Shown: piece after piece, positions 14,202 through 22,705 of the stretch | Numbering within the stretch: position 1 is the first letter of the stretch | Layout of the letters: every line of letters begins with the position of its first letter | Assembly (NCBI GenBank): GCA_947303055.1 | Contig: CAMYXV010000013.1 | Span: 1-32,785, forward strand | Origin: an uncultured Bacteroidales bacterium | GTDB taxonomy: Bacteria; Bacteroidota; Bacteroidia; Bacteroidales; F082 | Length of the DNA: 32,785 bases | Reading direction: 5' to 3' | Translations under genes and position numbers: made by a program | The notes under the pieces: generated by a model | Databases searched by the model: none | Seen by the model: the letters and a program-made list of their open reading frames with translations, nothing else | Told to the model about the DNA's origin: nothing

Positions 14202-16805
14202 TTATTGTAATGGGTTGATTATTGACACCTTTTTTGTACAAGTTCGGCCTGCGTTATTGAGGACAAAGAGATAGATTCCGTTGGCTTTGCACTTGCAGTC
14301 GTAAGGAATCGAGCATTGATGGGTCGCATTGAAGGTCTGGAAATGGTCAACGAGTCGACCTGTCATGTCGAAGACTTTTAGGTCGATTATCCCATAGAGG
14401 TTTTCAAAGTTCAGCTGCATCTGCCCGTTGTTAGGATTCGGAGCTACGCTAAAGGCCCCTGAGCCCGTCGAAGGGCCGTCCTCAATACCATAGAACGAAC
14501 TTACTAACCAAAAGCGTCGCTCGATGCCATCAGGGAAACAGTCGTTGTACACTCTGGCGTTGAGCCATACCGTGTCTTCCAGTAGATGCAGTACATAGAC
14601 CTTACAGTGGCTTCCATGGTCGCCCAAAGGCTCCAATTCCCAAGGGATGTCATCCTCGAACCTCCAAACCACGGTGTCCCAGTGGCAGGAAGGATTATTG
14701 TCCTTCAGCATGAATTCGTACCCTTGGATTTCGAAGTCCGTTGTGGTGACCACCCAGTGGGGTGCCGTGTTGGCGATGTCGACGGTATAGATTTCGGTGG
14801 GCGATGGGGTAAAATTCAATTCAAGGTCGAGGTGATGGATGGTGGGGCAACCTTCGGTGTTGGGAATGGTATCGGTATAAAGTCCTGGAGTGTTGTAAGT
14901 ATTGCCGTTCCATTCAAAGAAGTCGCAATGTCCGCTTTCTGTGACGGTTGTTTCGTCTAAGGGAATACAACTTATGTCGACATTCACATGGATCATGCAG
15001 TGAGGATTGGTGAGACCGGGCTGCTTTCGGGTCAAAACGGTGTCTCTGGTAATGAGGACATCACTGAAGCCATGGCCTGAATACAACTCTCCTGCACAGA
15101 CTTCGTCGGAATAGTTCATGTCGGGATCGCGTCGCGAATCGATATATAACTTGTATGTGTTGGAAGTGGATGAGCCATCACATGGAACCTCTTCTGTGGT
15201 GACAGTAAGTTTGACTTCATAAAGGTCGCGAACACTATAGTTGTGGATGACGGGGTTGTCGGTGCTGGTGGTGCCGTCGCCAAATTCCCAAAGGAGGTCG
15301 TAATTGGCTTGGTTGATGTCAGCGAAAAAAGTCAAAGGTCCCAAGTCGCAGTCGCCGATGGTGTCGTTAGGAAGGATAGCGGCATTGTTGACGTTGATGG
15401 AAGAGGGGCGGACGGTGGCTTTTGAGCCTACCATGTAAGCGTAGCTTATCCTTACTTCGTGGTCGAGGTACTCATGTTTCCAGTATCCGAAGCCGTACAC
15501 ATGGGCGTTGAGGCCGTTGGGGCAACTCAGATGATGTGTGCCGGGGCTGATCTTTTGACGGGCGAAACTGTATTGGGCGTTGCCGGAAACGGCACTAAAC
15601 CTGTAGGAAGGTATCGGCACATGGTCGAGGTAAACCTGACCGACATCTTGGCTTTTAACGACGATATTCAAGTAGTGTTCGTCTATGTTGAATTCAAATT
15701 CATATTCATTGTCATAATTGAAAGTGGAGAAATTGATTTCGTTGATGCGTTGCTCGATGGGCGCAATCCACACCATGGAAGGTGATCCTACGTCCGAAGT
15801 GAGGAGGGTTGCACTGGATGTGAACAGGTATACTGCACTCCTGCGTGAGGTTTCAATGTAGCAGGACTTGTTGCCGGTATTCAACCTGAAGGTGAATGAT
15901 TCGTTGGCATCAAGAGTGCAAAGGATCTCTCCGTTTTTGCGGATGACATTGTTGTCGGCCGATGAGGTGATTTTGACATAATCCGCATCTCGGTGGAGTG
16001 AACTGGTTATGATAAACCTCTTGCCCCATGAACGCAGTGGCATGGCCTGTTCGAAAACGCAACTGCCGGATCCATTGCCAATCCCAATTCTTTCGTTGCC
16101 GTTGAAAATGGCAATCTTCTTACAATCGCGGGCGGTGACCCGGGTGCCGCTTAAGTCACGTTTGTCGCCCCAATGAGTTGAACGCACTTGATACGCTTGC
16201 CCCCTGTTCAAGGTAATGCTAAACTCCTGATGGGCGGGTATTCCGCCCAGTGTGGGCGCAGACGGAGTAATATCTATGGTGGTGTTGTCTTCTGTCGCAA
16301 CGACGACAAAGGCACCGCTAGGGCCATGATTGCTTAAGTTCGATTGGCTATAGGATGTGATGATATAATCATCGGCAAGGCTTGACGTAGGCAGTACATA
16401 CGAGGCGTCAAATGAACCGTGAACGTTGTTGGCACAATACACCGAAACGGTGTCTGTTGTGGTGATGATCACCCCTTTGTCCCTAATTTGCTCATATTGA
16501 TATTCTTCGAAATAAGCCTGGTTACGGGGAAGGTCGATAACGAAAATGCTGTCGGCTTCAACGGTGAATCTTTGTAACCAGCCCGTATTGGGGTTTTTGA
16601 TGATGCCTTGGCAGTCCCTTTTGGCACAGATTAGAACTTCAGTATGAAGCCATTGAGCCTCAGGAAAACCTAAAGGATACGTTATGTTGGTCATGAACGA
16701 TACCCAAAACTCGGTGCCTTGGGTCGAAGTGTTTTGAGCCAATGTAGCGGAAGTGATGGAAAAGAGTACCGCAAAAATCAAAATGGTAAACTTGGACTGT
16801 TTCAT
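14202..16805 (-). CDS. Array protein A: IgGFc-binding-type surface protein with PKD and T9SS sorting domain
   Basis: The start at 16805 gives 867 residues and a clean signal peptide (1-24, SATLAQ); the longer frame to 16868 needs a TTG codon and adds 21 unlikely residues. Residues 30-460 are an IgGFc-binding N-terminal-type domain (VATEDNTTIDITP, RDLSGTRVTARDCKKIAIFNGN, CVFEQAMPLRSWGKRF). A PKD domain follows (about 485-556, LLWEFGDGTTSTDNP), then a CAGELYSG-type segment (565-620) and one degenerate Cys repeat (621-663, GCPTIHHLDLEL). Next are the unnamed conserved module (664-774), the palindrome-encoded linker and the T9SS domain (784-867, VAPNPNNG ... KKVSI). It is the shortest array member and lacks part of the repeat region present in C. 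The IgGFc name reflects homology to a human mucus protein; antibody binding is not implied. Confidence 0.88.
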   Translation of the reverse strand: MKQSKFTILIFAVLFSITSATLAQNTSTQGTEFWVSFMTNITYPLGFPEAQWLHTEVLICAKRDCQGIIKNPNTGWLQRFTVEADSIFVIDLPRNQAYFEEYQYEQIRDKGVIITTTDTVSVYCANNVHGSFDASYVLPTSSLADDYIITSYSQSNLSNHGPSGAFVVVATEDNTTIDITPSAPTLGGIPAHQEFSITLNRGQAYQVRSTHWGDKRDLSGTRVTARDCKKIAIFNGNERIGIGNGSGSCVFEQAMPLRSWGKRFIITSSLHRDADYVKITSSADNNVIRKNGEILCTLDANESFTFRLNTGNKSCYIETSRRSAVYLFTSSATLLTSDVGSPSMVWIAPIEQRINEINFSTFNYDNEYEFEFNIDEHYLNIVVKSQDVGQVYLDHVPIPSYRFSAVSGNAQYSFARQKISPGTHHLSCPNGLNAHVYGFGYWKHEYLDHEVRISYAYMVGSKATVRPSSINVNNAAILPNDTIGDCDLGPLTFFADINQANYDLLWEFGDGTTSTDNPVIHNYSVRDLYEVKLTVTTEEVPCDGSSTSNTYKLYIDSRRDPDMNYSDEVCAGELYSGHGFSDVLITRDTVLTRKQPGLTNPHCMIHVNVDISCIPLDETTVTESGHCDFFEWNGNTYNTPGLYTDTIPNTEGCPTIHHLDLELNFTPSPTEIYTVDIANTAPHWVVTTTDFEIQGYEFMLKDNNPSCHWDTVVWRFEDDIPWELEPLGDHGSHCKVYVLHLLEDTVWLNARVYNDCFPDGIERRFWLVSSFYGIEDGPSTGSGAFSVAPNPNNGQMQLNFENLYGIIDLKVFDMTGRLVDHFQTFNATHQCSIPYDCKCKANGIYLFVLNNAGRTCTKKVSIINPLQ
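14454..14477. repeat. In-frame REP-like palindrome in gene A
   Basis: On + the arms are GGCCCCT (14454-14460) and AAGGGCC (14471-14477) around GAGCCCGTCG. On the coding strand it encodes GPSTGSG, between the conserved module and the sorting domain. Relative to the copy in gene C, the T-to-C change in the left arm is matched by an A-to-G change in the right arm, so pairing is kept at that position. Confidence 0.75.
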
Positions 16806-16836
16806 GGCTTTAAATTTTTGAGTTGTTATTTTTCCG

Positions 16837-16869
16837 CTAAAATACAAAAAATTCCGTTTCAACAACAAA
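16837..16869 (-). promoter_or_regulatory. Possible internal promoter upstream of gene A
   Basis: On the - strand TTTG (16866-16869) and TATTTTAG (16837-16844) are 21 bp apart. This matches the Bacteroidetes layout with one mismatch in the -7 box. Transcription would begin near 16830, about 25 nt before the ATG at 16805. The site starts immediately beyond the stop codon of gene B, so gene A could be expressed separately from the rest of the array. Confidence 0.4.
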
Positions 16870-19800
16870 TTATCGAGAAATTTTCACTTTTTTTGTCAGA
16901 ACCTTGTTTTGTCCTGTAGCCACGAAGAGATAGAGGCCTTCGGCCAGCGACTTGCATTGGTATGGAACGGAATAGGAACTCGCATCGCTTTGGACCTGAA
17001 AGTGGTCAATCAAGGCACCGTGCAGGTCATAAACTTTGAGGTCGATTTTTCCGATGAGGTTCTCAAAATGGAGCTGCATCTGCCCGCTGTTGGGATTCGG
17101 AGCGACGCTGAAGGTCACTAAGTCGGTTCCTGAGCCTGTCGAAGGACCGTCCTCGTCAATACCATAGAATGAACTAATTAACCAATAGCGGCGCTCGATG
17201 CCATCAGGAAAACAGTTGTTGTAAACTTTGGCGTTAAGCCATGCCGTGTCTTCCAGTTGATGTAGTACATAAACCTTACAGTGGCTTCCCTTGTCGCCCA
17301 AAGGCTCCAATTCCCAAGGAATGTCATTCTCGAAACTCCAAACCACGGTGTCCCAATGGCAGGCAGGATTATTGTCCTTCAACATGAATTCGTATCCTTG
17401 GATTTCGAAGTCTGTGGTGGTAACTACCCAGTGGGGTGCCGTATTGCTTGGGTCAGCGGGACGGATGTCTGTCGGATCGGGGGTGTATCGCAGGCTGAGG
17501 TTGAGGTAGACGGTGCTGTCGCAACCCGAAACGGTCGACAAGGTCTTTTCGTAAAGTCCTGACTCGGTGTAGTTTGTACCTAACCAATAGTAGGAATCAC
17601 ATTCCGATGCTTCGGTGGTAGTGCCTACCACGTCGCTGCCAAATGTCAAGTGGCAATCGACGATGCTATCGCAGCCGTCAATAGTGGTAAAATGCTGTTG
17701 ATAGTCGCCTGGAACAGTGTAGTCTTGCCCATTCCAATGGAAGATGCCACAGGTGATGGTGTCGAAACTGGTATGTTGTGGTATACCTAAGGTGAGGTGC
17801 AGCGTGACGATGCTGTCGCAACCGCTTGATGAAACGTATGTTTTCTCATAGATGCCTGACGTGTTGTAGATGGTTCCGTCCCAAACAAAGCTGTTGCTGC
17901 ATTCGTTGTGTTCAAATTCATGGGTGATTTGTTCGGCTACGGTGAGATGCAGGTCGATGATGCTGTCGCAGCCGTGGAGGGTTTGCAGATTGAGATGTCG
18001 GTCGAAAACTCCAGGATGGTCGTAAACGAATCTGAAGCCATGGTCGTCATAAACACTCGGTTCCCCATGCCAGCATCGGCTGTCGTCGAAGATGGTGTGG
18101 GATGGGGAATGGACGGTGACATATACAAGCAGCGAGTCCTGGCATATAGGATGCAAGGGGTTGTCCTGTACACGGCTGAGAATGGTGTCGTTGCTGATGG
18201 GCACATCGGTGAACCCGTAACCTGTGTACAACTCACCGGCACAGATGTCCTCGTGCTTAATGATGTATTGTTGCGTGGCGTCAATATAAAATAAGGTGGT
18301 GTCGGTAGCCGCCGGTTGGCAACCGTTTTCTCCTGCATTAACGATGAGCATGGCAGTGTAGATGCGCTTGTCGTTGTAGGTGTGGGTGACAGGGTTTTCG
18401 GTGCTGGTGGTGCCGTCGCCGAAGTCCCACAACAGCGTGTAGTTTTGGAGGCTCACCTCGGCTTCGAAGGTGATGGGCTCATCAACACAATACTGGAAGT
18501 CATCATGGGGCATTATGGCTAAGTCATTGATGAAAATGGATGAATTAAGGGGTTTGGCCTTTGATCCTACCATGTAGGCATAGCCTCTTGCTTCTCCGAA
18601 ACCATAAACGTGTGCATTGAATCCTTTTTCGCAAGCGAGATGATGTGCACCATGTTGGATAGAATTCCGGTAGAAACAGTAATCATCATTGCCTGTCACA
18701 GTCTCAAATTGGGAAACGGGTAGCAGTGCGCCGTCAAGATAGACTTGCCCCACATCGTCTTTATGCACGATGATGTTAATGTAATGCGCATTGATGGTTG
18801 CTTCTGGGTGCTCGTAATTGAAGGTGGAGAAGGTAATCTCGTCAATGCGCTGTTCAAGCGGGGCAATCCAAAGCATGGAGGGAGCACCGATGCTGTGATT
18901 GGGAGCACTCATGTTGTAAAGATGCACGGCACAGCTCCCGTTGGCTTCCAAATAGCAGGATTTCTCGTTGTTGCTTATTGGGAATGTGTATGACTGGGTG
19001 GCGTTTAAAGTGCAAAGAGGTTGGCCGTTTTTGAGGATTTCGTTGTTGTCGGTCGATGAAGTGATTTTCACATAGTCTTGGTCGCGGTCTAAGGAAGAAG
19101 TGACGATAAAATGCTTTCCCCAAGAATGGACGGGCATAGCCTGTTCGAAAACGCAGTCGAAATCGTATGATGACGAGAGGGGTACTCCGGTGAGGTTGCT
19201 GCCGTTGAACACGGCGATTTTCTTGCAATCTCTGGCCGTGACGCGTGAGCCGCTCAAGTCGCGGGACTCAGTATAACTTTTGTTCGACCTGACTTGATAG
19301 CTTTGCCCCCTGTCCATGGTGATGGTGAAGGTTTCTCCCGCTGGTCTTTCTCTTAAGGTGGAACAAGCAGGGGTGATGTCAATCGTGGTGTTGTCTTCTG
19401 TGGCAACAATCAAAAACGCACTGGTTTCGATGTCGCGGGTGTTGGTTTGGTCGGGGGTCTGGATGATGTAATCATCGGACAGACTTTCAGTGGGCATGAC
19501 GTAAGATACGTCGAAAGAGAATACTGCGATATTGGAACAATACACGGAAACGGTATCTGTAGCAGTGATGAGGAGGCCCTTGTCCATGACCATTTCGGCT
19601 TCGTACATCTCAATGTAAGCCTGTTGCTCCTCGATTTCGTCTAATAGATAGGCGCTGTTGGCTTCGAGGTCAAAAGACCGTTGCCAGCCTGTGCGCGGAT
19701 TGGTGATGGTGCAGTTGCATGCGTCTTTGGCGCTGATGAGCAGTTGTATGCGCAGCCATGTCTCATCCCAACGGTCTTTGTAGCCGTTACTCATAAACGA

Positions 19801-19905
19801 TACCCAAAACTCGGTGCCTTGGGTAGTGACATCCTGAGCACGGGATGGAAGCGTGAGCGACGCAAGCAAGAGAAATAGCAATATGGAGTTCTTCAGTCGT
19901 TTCAT
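16870..19905 (-). CDS. Array protein B: IgGFc-binding-type surface protein with four CDS repeats and T9SS sorting domain
   Basis: This 1011-residue protein has a signal peptide (1-23, PSRAQ). The IgGFc-binding-type domain spans about 28-460 (VATEDNTTIDITP, RDLSGSRVTARDCKKIAVFNGS, CVFEQAMPVHSWGKHF). A PKD domain (about 470-550, LLWDFGDGTTSTENP) and a CAGELYTGYGF segment follow. Four Cys repeats (about 602-805) each end in GCDSx followed by a hydrophobic strand, such as GCDSIVTLHLTL. Then come the conserved module (about 807-919), the linker GPSTGSGTDL and the T9SS domain (930-1011, VAPNPNSG ... KKVKISR). The ATG overlaps the TGA of gene C (ATGA, 19902-19905), indicating co-translation. The repeats resemble protein D, while the module is nearly identical to protein A, so the gene looks mosaic. 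Confidence 0.9.
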   Translation of the reverse strand: MKRLKNSILLFLLLASLTLPSRAQDVTTQGTEFWVSFMSNGYKDRWDETWLRIQLLISAKDACNCTITNPRTGWQRSFDLEANSAYLLDEIEEQQAYIEMYEAEMVMDKGLLITATDTVSVYCSNIAVFSFDVSYVMPTESLSDDYIIQTPDQTNTRDIETSAFLIVATEDNTTIDITPACSTLRERPAGETFTITMDRGQSYQVRSNKSYTESRDLSGSRVTARDCKKIAVFNGSNLTGVPLSSSYDFDCVFEQAMPVHSWGKHFIVTSSLDRDQDYVKITSSTDNNEILKNGQPLCTLNATQSYTFPISNNEKSCYLEANGSCAVHLYNMSAPNHSIGAPSMLWIAPLEQRIDEITFSTFNYEHPEATINAHYINIIVHKDDVGQVYLDGALLPVSQFETVTGNDDYCFYRNSIQHGAHHLACEKGFNAHVYGFGEARGYAYMVGSKAKPLNSSIFINDLAIMPHDDFQYCVDEPITFEAEVSLQNYTLLWDFGDGTTSTENPVTHTYNDKRIYTAMLIVNAGENGCQPAATDTTLFYIDATQQYIIKHEDICAGELYTGYGFTDVPISNDTILSRVQDNPLHPICQDSLLVYVTVHSPSHTIFDDSRCWHGEPSVYDDHGFRFVYDHPGVFDRHLNLQTLHGCDSIIDLHLTVAEQITHEFEHNECSNSFVWDGTIYNTSGIYEKTYVSSSGCDSIVTLHLTLGIPQHTSFDTITCGIFHWNGQDYTVPGDYQQHFTTIDGCDSIVDCHLTFGSDVVGTTTEASECDSYYWLGTNYTESGLYEKTLSTVSGCDSTVYLNLSLRYTPDPTDIRPADPSNTAPHWVVTTTDFEIQGYEFMLKDNNPACHWDTVVWSFENDIPWELEPLGDKGSHCKVYVLHQLEDTAWLNAKVYNNCFPDGIERRYWLISSFYGIDEDGPSTGSGTDLVTFSVAPNPNSGQMQLHFENLIGKIDLKVYDLHGALIDHFQVQSDASSYSVPYQCKSLAEGLYLFVATGQNKVLTKKVKISR
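17125..17148. repeat. In-frame REP-like palindrome in gene B
   Basis: On + GGTTCCT (17125-17131), GAGCCTGTCG and AAGGACC (17142-17148). One arm position does not pair (T opposite G) relative to the perfect copy in gene C. It encodes GPSTGSG on the coding strand at the module/sorting-domain boundary. Confidence 0.72.
17491..18100 (-). repeat. Tandem GCDS-type protein repeats in B (four units)
   Basis: Four units of about 40-50 residues each follow the pattern C-x-x-(F/Y)-x-W-x-G-x-x-Y, then SG-x-Y, then GCDSI-x-x-L-H-L. At DNA level each is marked on + by GCTGTCGCA(A/G)CC or a close variant. The pattern recalls Cys-Asp-Ser repeats that are frequent in Bacteroidetes secreted adhesins. They are diverged from each other, which indicates ageing tandem duplication rather than recent slippage. 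Confidence 0.75.
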
Positions 19906-22628
19906 GGATGTATAATTACTTTTTTGCTTAAAGTACCGTTTTTGCTGGTGACAACAAATAAATACATGCCTTGTGCCAGCGATGGATTGTGATAGGATAC
20001 CGTTGTATCATCGGTTTGGAAATGGTCGATAAGCATACCGCGCATGTCATAGACGCGCACGTAAGCCTTTTGTGCGAATGGGCTGAAATGCAAAGTCATC
20101 TCACCGTTGTTGGGATTGGGTGTTACCTCAAAGGTCCTTGAGCTTGTCGAAGGACCGTCCTCATCAATTCCATAGAACGAACAAACAAACCAATATCGGC
20201 GTTCAACGCCCTCGAGAAGGCAATCGTTGTACACTCTGGCATTGAGCCAAACCGTGTCGTCCACTGGGCCAAGCACATATATCTTGCAATGCTTTCCATT
20301 GTTGCCCAAAGGTTCCAACACCCATGAAACATCGTCCTCAAAACTCCAGACCACAGTGTCCCAATGGCAGACAGGATTGTTGTCCCACAGCATGAATTCG
20401 TAATCTCTGATTTGGAACTCGGTGGCGGTGATCACCCAGTGGGGGGCTGTGTTGGAGGTGTCGACGGGATAGATGTCGGTGGGCATCGGGGTATATTCCA
20501 ATTCGAGGTCAAGGTGGTTGATGGTGTAGCAACCGTCGGCATTGGGTATAGTGTCGGCGTAATGTCCTGAAGCGTTGTAAATATTACCGTTCCATTCAAA
20601 ATAGTCGCAATGCCCGCTTTCGGTTTGGACCTCGGTGTCGATGATTTCACCCACTTCAAGGATCAAGTGAACAAGCCTCTCGCAACCGTATTGGTTGGTG
20701 CTAATGTGTGAATCAGTATAAGACCCTGGAGTGTCATAATACAGGTTGAATCCGTTTTCGGTGTAGGTGCTGGGCCCTTTGAAACACACAAGGTCGGTAA
20801 TGGTGGTGTCGCTCACGGGGAAGCAGCTGATGGCCACGTTGACCAAGCTCGTGCAGTCGGGGTTGAGGGGACTGGGCTGTTCTCGGGTTAAAGTGGTGTC
20901 GCTGGTAATGAGGATATTGCTTAAGCCATAGCCTGAATACAACTCACCAGCACAGATGAAATCGGTGTAGTTCATGTCGGGGTCGCGCCGCGAATCGATG
21001 TAGAATAGGGTGGTGTTGGAAGTGGATGAGCCGCCGCAGGGGGTCTCTTCAGTGGTGACAGTGAGTTTGGCTTCATAAAGATTGTGGTCGCCATAGCTGT
21101 GGACGGTAGGGTTGTCTGTGCTGGTCGTGCCGTCGCCAAATTCCCAAAGCAGGTCGTATTCGCTCAGGTTGATGTCGGCATAGAAAGTCACAGGCTCCAA
21201 TGTGCAGTTGCTGACCGTGTCGTTGGGATGGATGGCGACATCATCGATGACGATGGTGGTGGAAAGGTCGGCAGCTTTCGATCCCACCATGTAGGCGTAG
21301 CCTCGGGCATCGCCGAAGCCATAGACGTGTGCGTTGATGCCGTTGGGGCAGCTTAGATGATGGACACCATGATTGATTCTTTGACGATAGAAACTGTATT
21401 GGTCGTTGCCGTCTACAGGCTCAAATTGGTTAGCGGGCAACAGCGCATTGTCGAAATAGACCTGACCGATGTCCTGGCTTTCAACAATGATGTTCACATA
21501 GTGTTTGCTGATATTGACGTTCGTGTGATTGTAATCGAAAGTAGAGAAGGTGATTTCGTCGATGCGCTGCTCGATGGGCGCAATCCACACCATCGAAGGG
21601 GCTCCGTTGCCCGAACCGTTCGAACTGGTATTGAACAAATACACCGCACTGCTGTGAGTGGCTTCAAGGTAACATGACTTGTCGTTGCTGCTCAGCCTGA
21701 AGGTATAAGACTCGTTGGCATCAAGCGTGCGAAAAGGGACACCGTTTTTGAGGATGACATTATCGTCAGCGGAAGAAGTGATTTTGACATAATCCTCATT
21801 TCGTTCGAGTGAGCTGGTCACGACAAACTTCTTTCCCCACGAGCGCAAGGGCATGGCTTGCTCGAAAACACAGTCGGAGTCGCTGAAGGCTGAGGTAGGA
21901 ATCAAGGTGAGGTTGTTGCCGTTGAAGATGGCAATCTTCTTGCAGTCGCGGGCAGTGACGCGGGTGCCGCTTAGGTCACGGCTGCCATAATAGTCCATAT
22001 TGGAACGCAGTTGGTAGGCCTCTCCTCTGTTCAGCATGATACTGAACTCCTGATTTGCGGGTCTTCCGCTGAGGGTTTTCACAGAGGGTGTGATATCGAT
22101 GGTGGTGTTGTCTTCTGTCGCCACGATGACAAAGGCACTCGAGGGGTCGTAGGAACCAGTCGATTGATCGTAGGTTTGGATGATATAGTCGTCGGCCAAG
22201 CCAGGGGTGGGCAGTACGTAGGAAGCGTCGAACGAGTAGGTGGCTATGTTGGCGCAATAAACGGAGACAGTGTCTGTAGTGGTGATGATCAGTCCTTTGT
22301 TGACCACTTGCTCATACTCACTGCTTTCCACATAGACTTGTTCTTCTTCAAGGTCAATGGAGAAGATGTTGTTGGCTTCCACGTTGAAGTTGCGCGTCCA
22401 GCCCGTGTTGGGATTGGTGATGGTGCCTTCGCAATTCCTTTTGGCACTGACCAACAACTGAACGCGTACCCAACCCTGTGAAGGTACATCGGGGTGATAC
22501 TTGAAACCGTTGCCGATGAATGAGAGCCAGAACTCCTTGCCCTGAGTGGTGGCATCTTGCGCAAAAGCCGCTTGTGATGCCAAAGCCAACATCATGATGA
22601 GCAATACTATGTTCCGGACGCGTTTCAT
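19902..22628 (-). CDS. Array protein C: IgGFc-binding-type surface protein with T9SS sorting domain
   Basis: This 908-residue protein has a signal peptide (1-23, QAAFAQ). The IgGFc-binding-type domain spans about 28-460 (VATEDNTTIDITP, RDLSGTRVTARDCKKIAIFNGN, CVFEQAMPLRSWGKKF). A PKD domain (about 470-550, LLWEFGDGTTSTDNP) and a CAGELYSGYGL segment follow. Two degenerate Cys repeats (about 608-710) have lost the CDS residues (GCERLVHL, GCYTINHL). The conserved module is at 711-824, then the linker GPSTSSR and the T9SS domain (about 833-908, VTPNPNNG ... KKVIIHP). Its closest relative over the middle third is protein A. Its stop codon overlaps the start of gene B by 4 bp. The 77 bp upstream, after gene D, contain no clear promoter, so it is probably transcribed with D. 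Confidence 0.9.
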   Translation of the reverse strand: MKRVRNIVLLIMMLALASQAAFAQDATTQGKEFWLSFIGNGFKYHPDVPSQGWVRVQLLVSAKRNCEGTITNPNTGWTRNFNVEANNIFSIDLEEEQVYVESSEYEQVVNKGLIITTTDTVSVYCANIATYSFDASYVLPTPGLADDYIIQTYDQSTGSYDPSSAFVIVATEDNTTIDITPSVKTLSGRPANQEFSIMLNRGEAYQLRSNMDYYGSRDLSGTRVTARDCKKIAIFNGNNLTLIPTSAFSDSDCVFEQAMPLRSWGKKFVVTSSLERNEDYVKITSSADDNVILKNGVPFRTLDANESYTFRLSSNDKSCYLEATHSSAVYLFNTSSNGSGNGAPSMVWIAPIEQRIDEITFSTFDYNHTNVNISKHYVNIIVESQDIGQVYFDNALLPANQFEPVDGNDQYSFYRQRINHGVHHLSCPNGINAHVYGFGDARGYAYMVGSKAADLSTTIVIDDVAIHPNDTVSNCTLEPVTFYADINLSEYDLLWEFGDGTTSTDNPTVHSYGDHNLYEAKLTVTTEETPCGGSSTSNTTLFYIDSRRDPDMNYTDFICAGELYSGYGLSNILITSDTTLTREQPSPLNPDCTSLVNVAISCFPVSDTTITDLVCFKGPSTYTENGFNLYYDTPGSYTDSHISTNQYGCERLVHLILEVGEIIDTEVQTESGHCDYFEWNGNIYNASGHYADTIPNADGCYTINHLDLELEYTPMPTDIYPVDTSNTAPHWVITATEFQIRDYEFMLWDNNPVCHWDTVVWSFEDDVSWVLEPLGNNGKHCKIYVLGPVDDTVWLNARVYNDCLLEGVERRYWFVCSFYGIDEDGPSTSSRTFEVTPNPNNGEMTLHFSPFAQKAYVRVYDMRGMLIDHFQTDDTTVSYHNPSLAQGMYLFVVTSKNGTLSKKVIIHP
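20133..20156. repeat. In-frame REP-like palindrome in gene C (perfect arms)
   Basis: On + GGTCCTT (20133-20139) and AAGGACC (20150-20156) are exact reverse complements around GAGCTTGTCG. This is the most symmetrical of the five copies and matches, from memory, a repeat core (TTGAGC-x-TGTCGAA) that is scattered through many bacterial genomes. It encodes GPSTSSR in gene C. Confidence 0.8.
20497..20803 (-). repeat. Two degenerate GCDS-type repeats in C
   Basis: Two units end in GCERLVHLILEV and GCYTINHLDLEL. The Gly-Cys and the hydrophobic strand remain but Asp-Ser is lost. The second unit corresponds to the only unit left in protein A, and the first (GPSTYTENGF ... YGCERLV) is absent from A. 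Confidence 0.6.
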
Positions 22629-22705
22629 GACGCGAGTGATTGAGAGTGGATAAGTCTTAGTATAGTATAATTAGGTGTATCTAAAGTGTGGAAAATAACT
22701 GTCGT

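Noticed and set aside
16806-16868. Upstream extension of gene A from a TTG
   Set aside because: It would place 21 non-conserved residues before a complete signal peptide and overlaps a promoter-like sequence.
17491-18100. Regularly spaced repeats considered as a CRISPR array
   Set aside because: The repeats are diverged, lie in one open reading frame and encode GCDSI-type protein units; there are no identical repeats with unique spacers.
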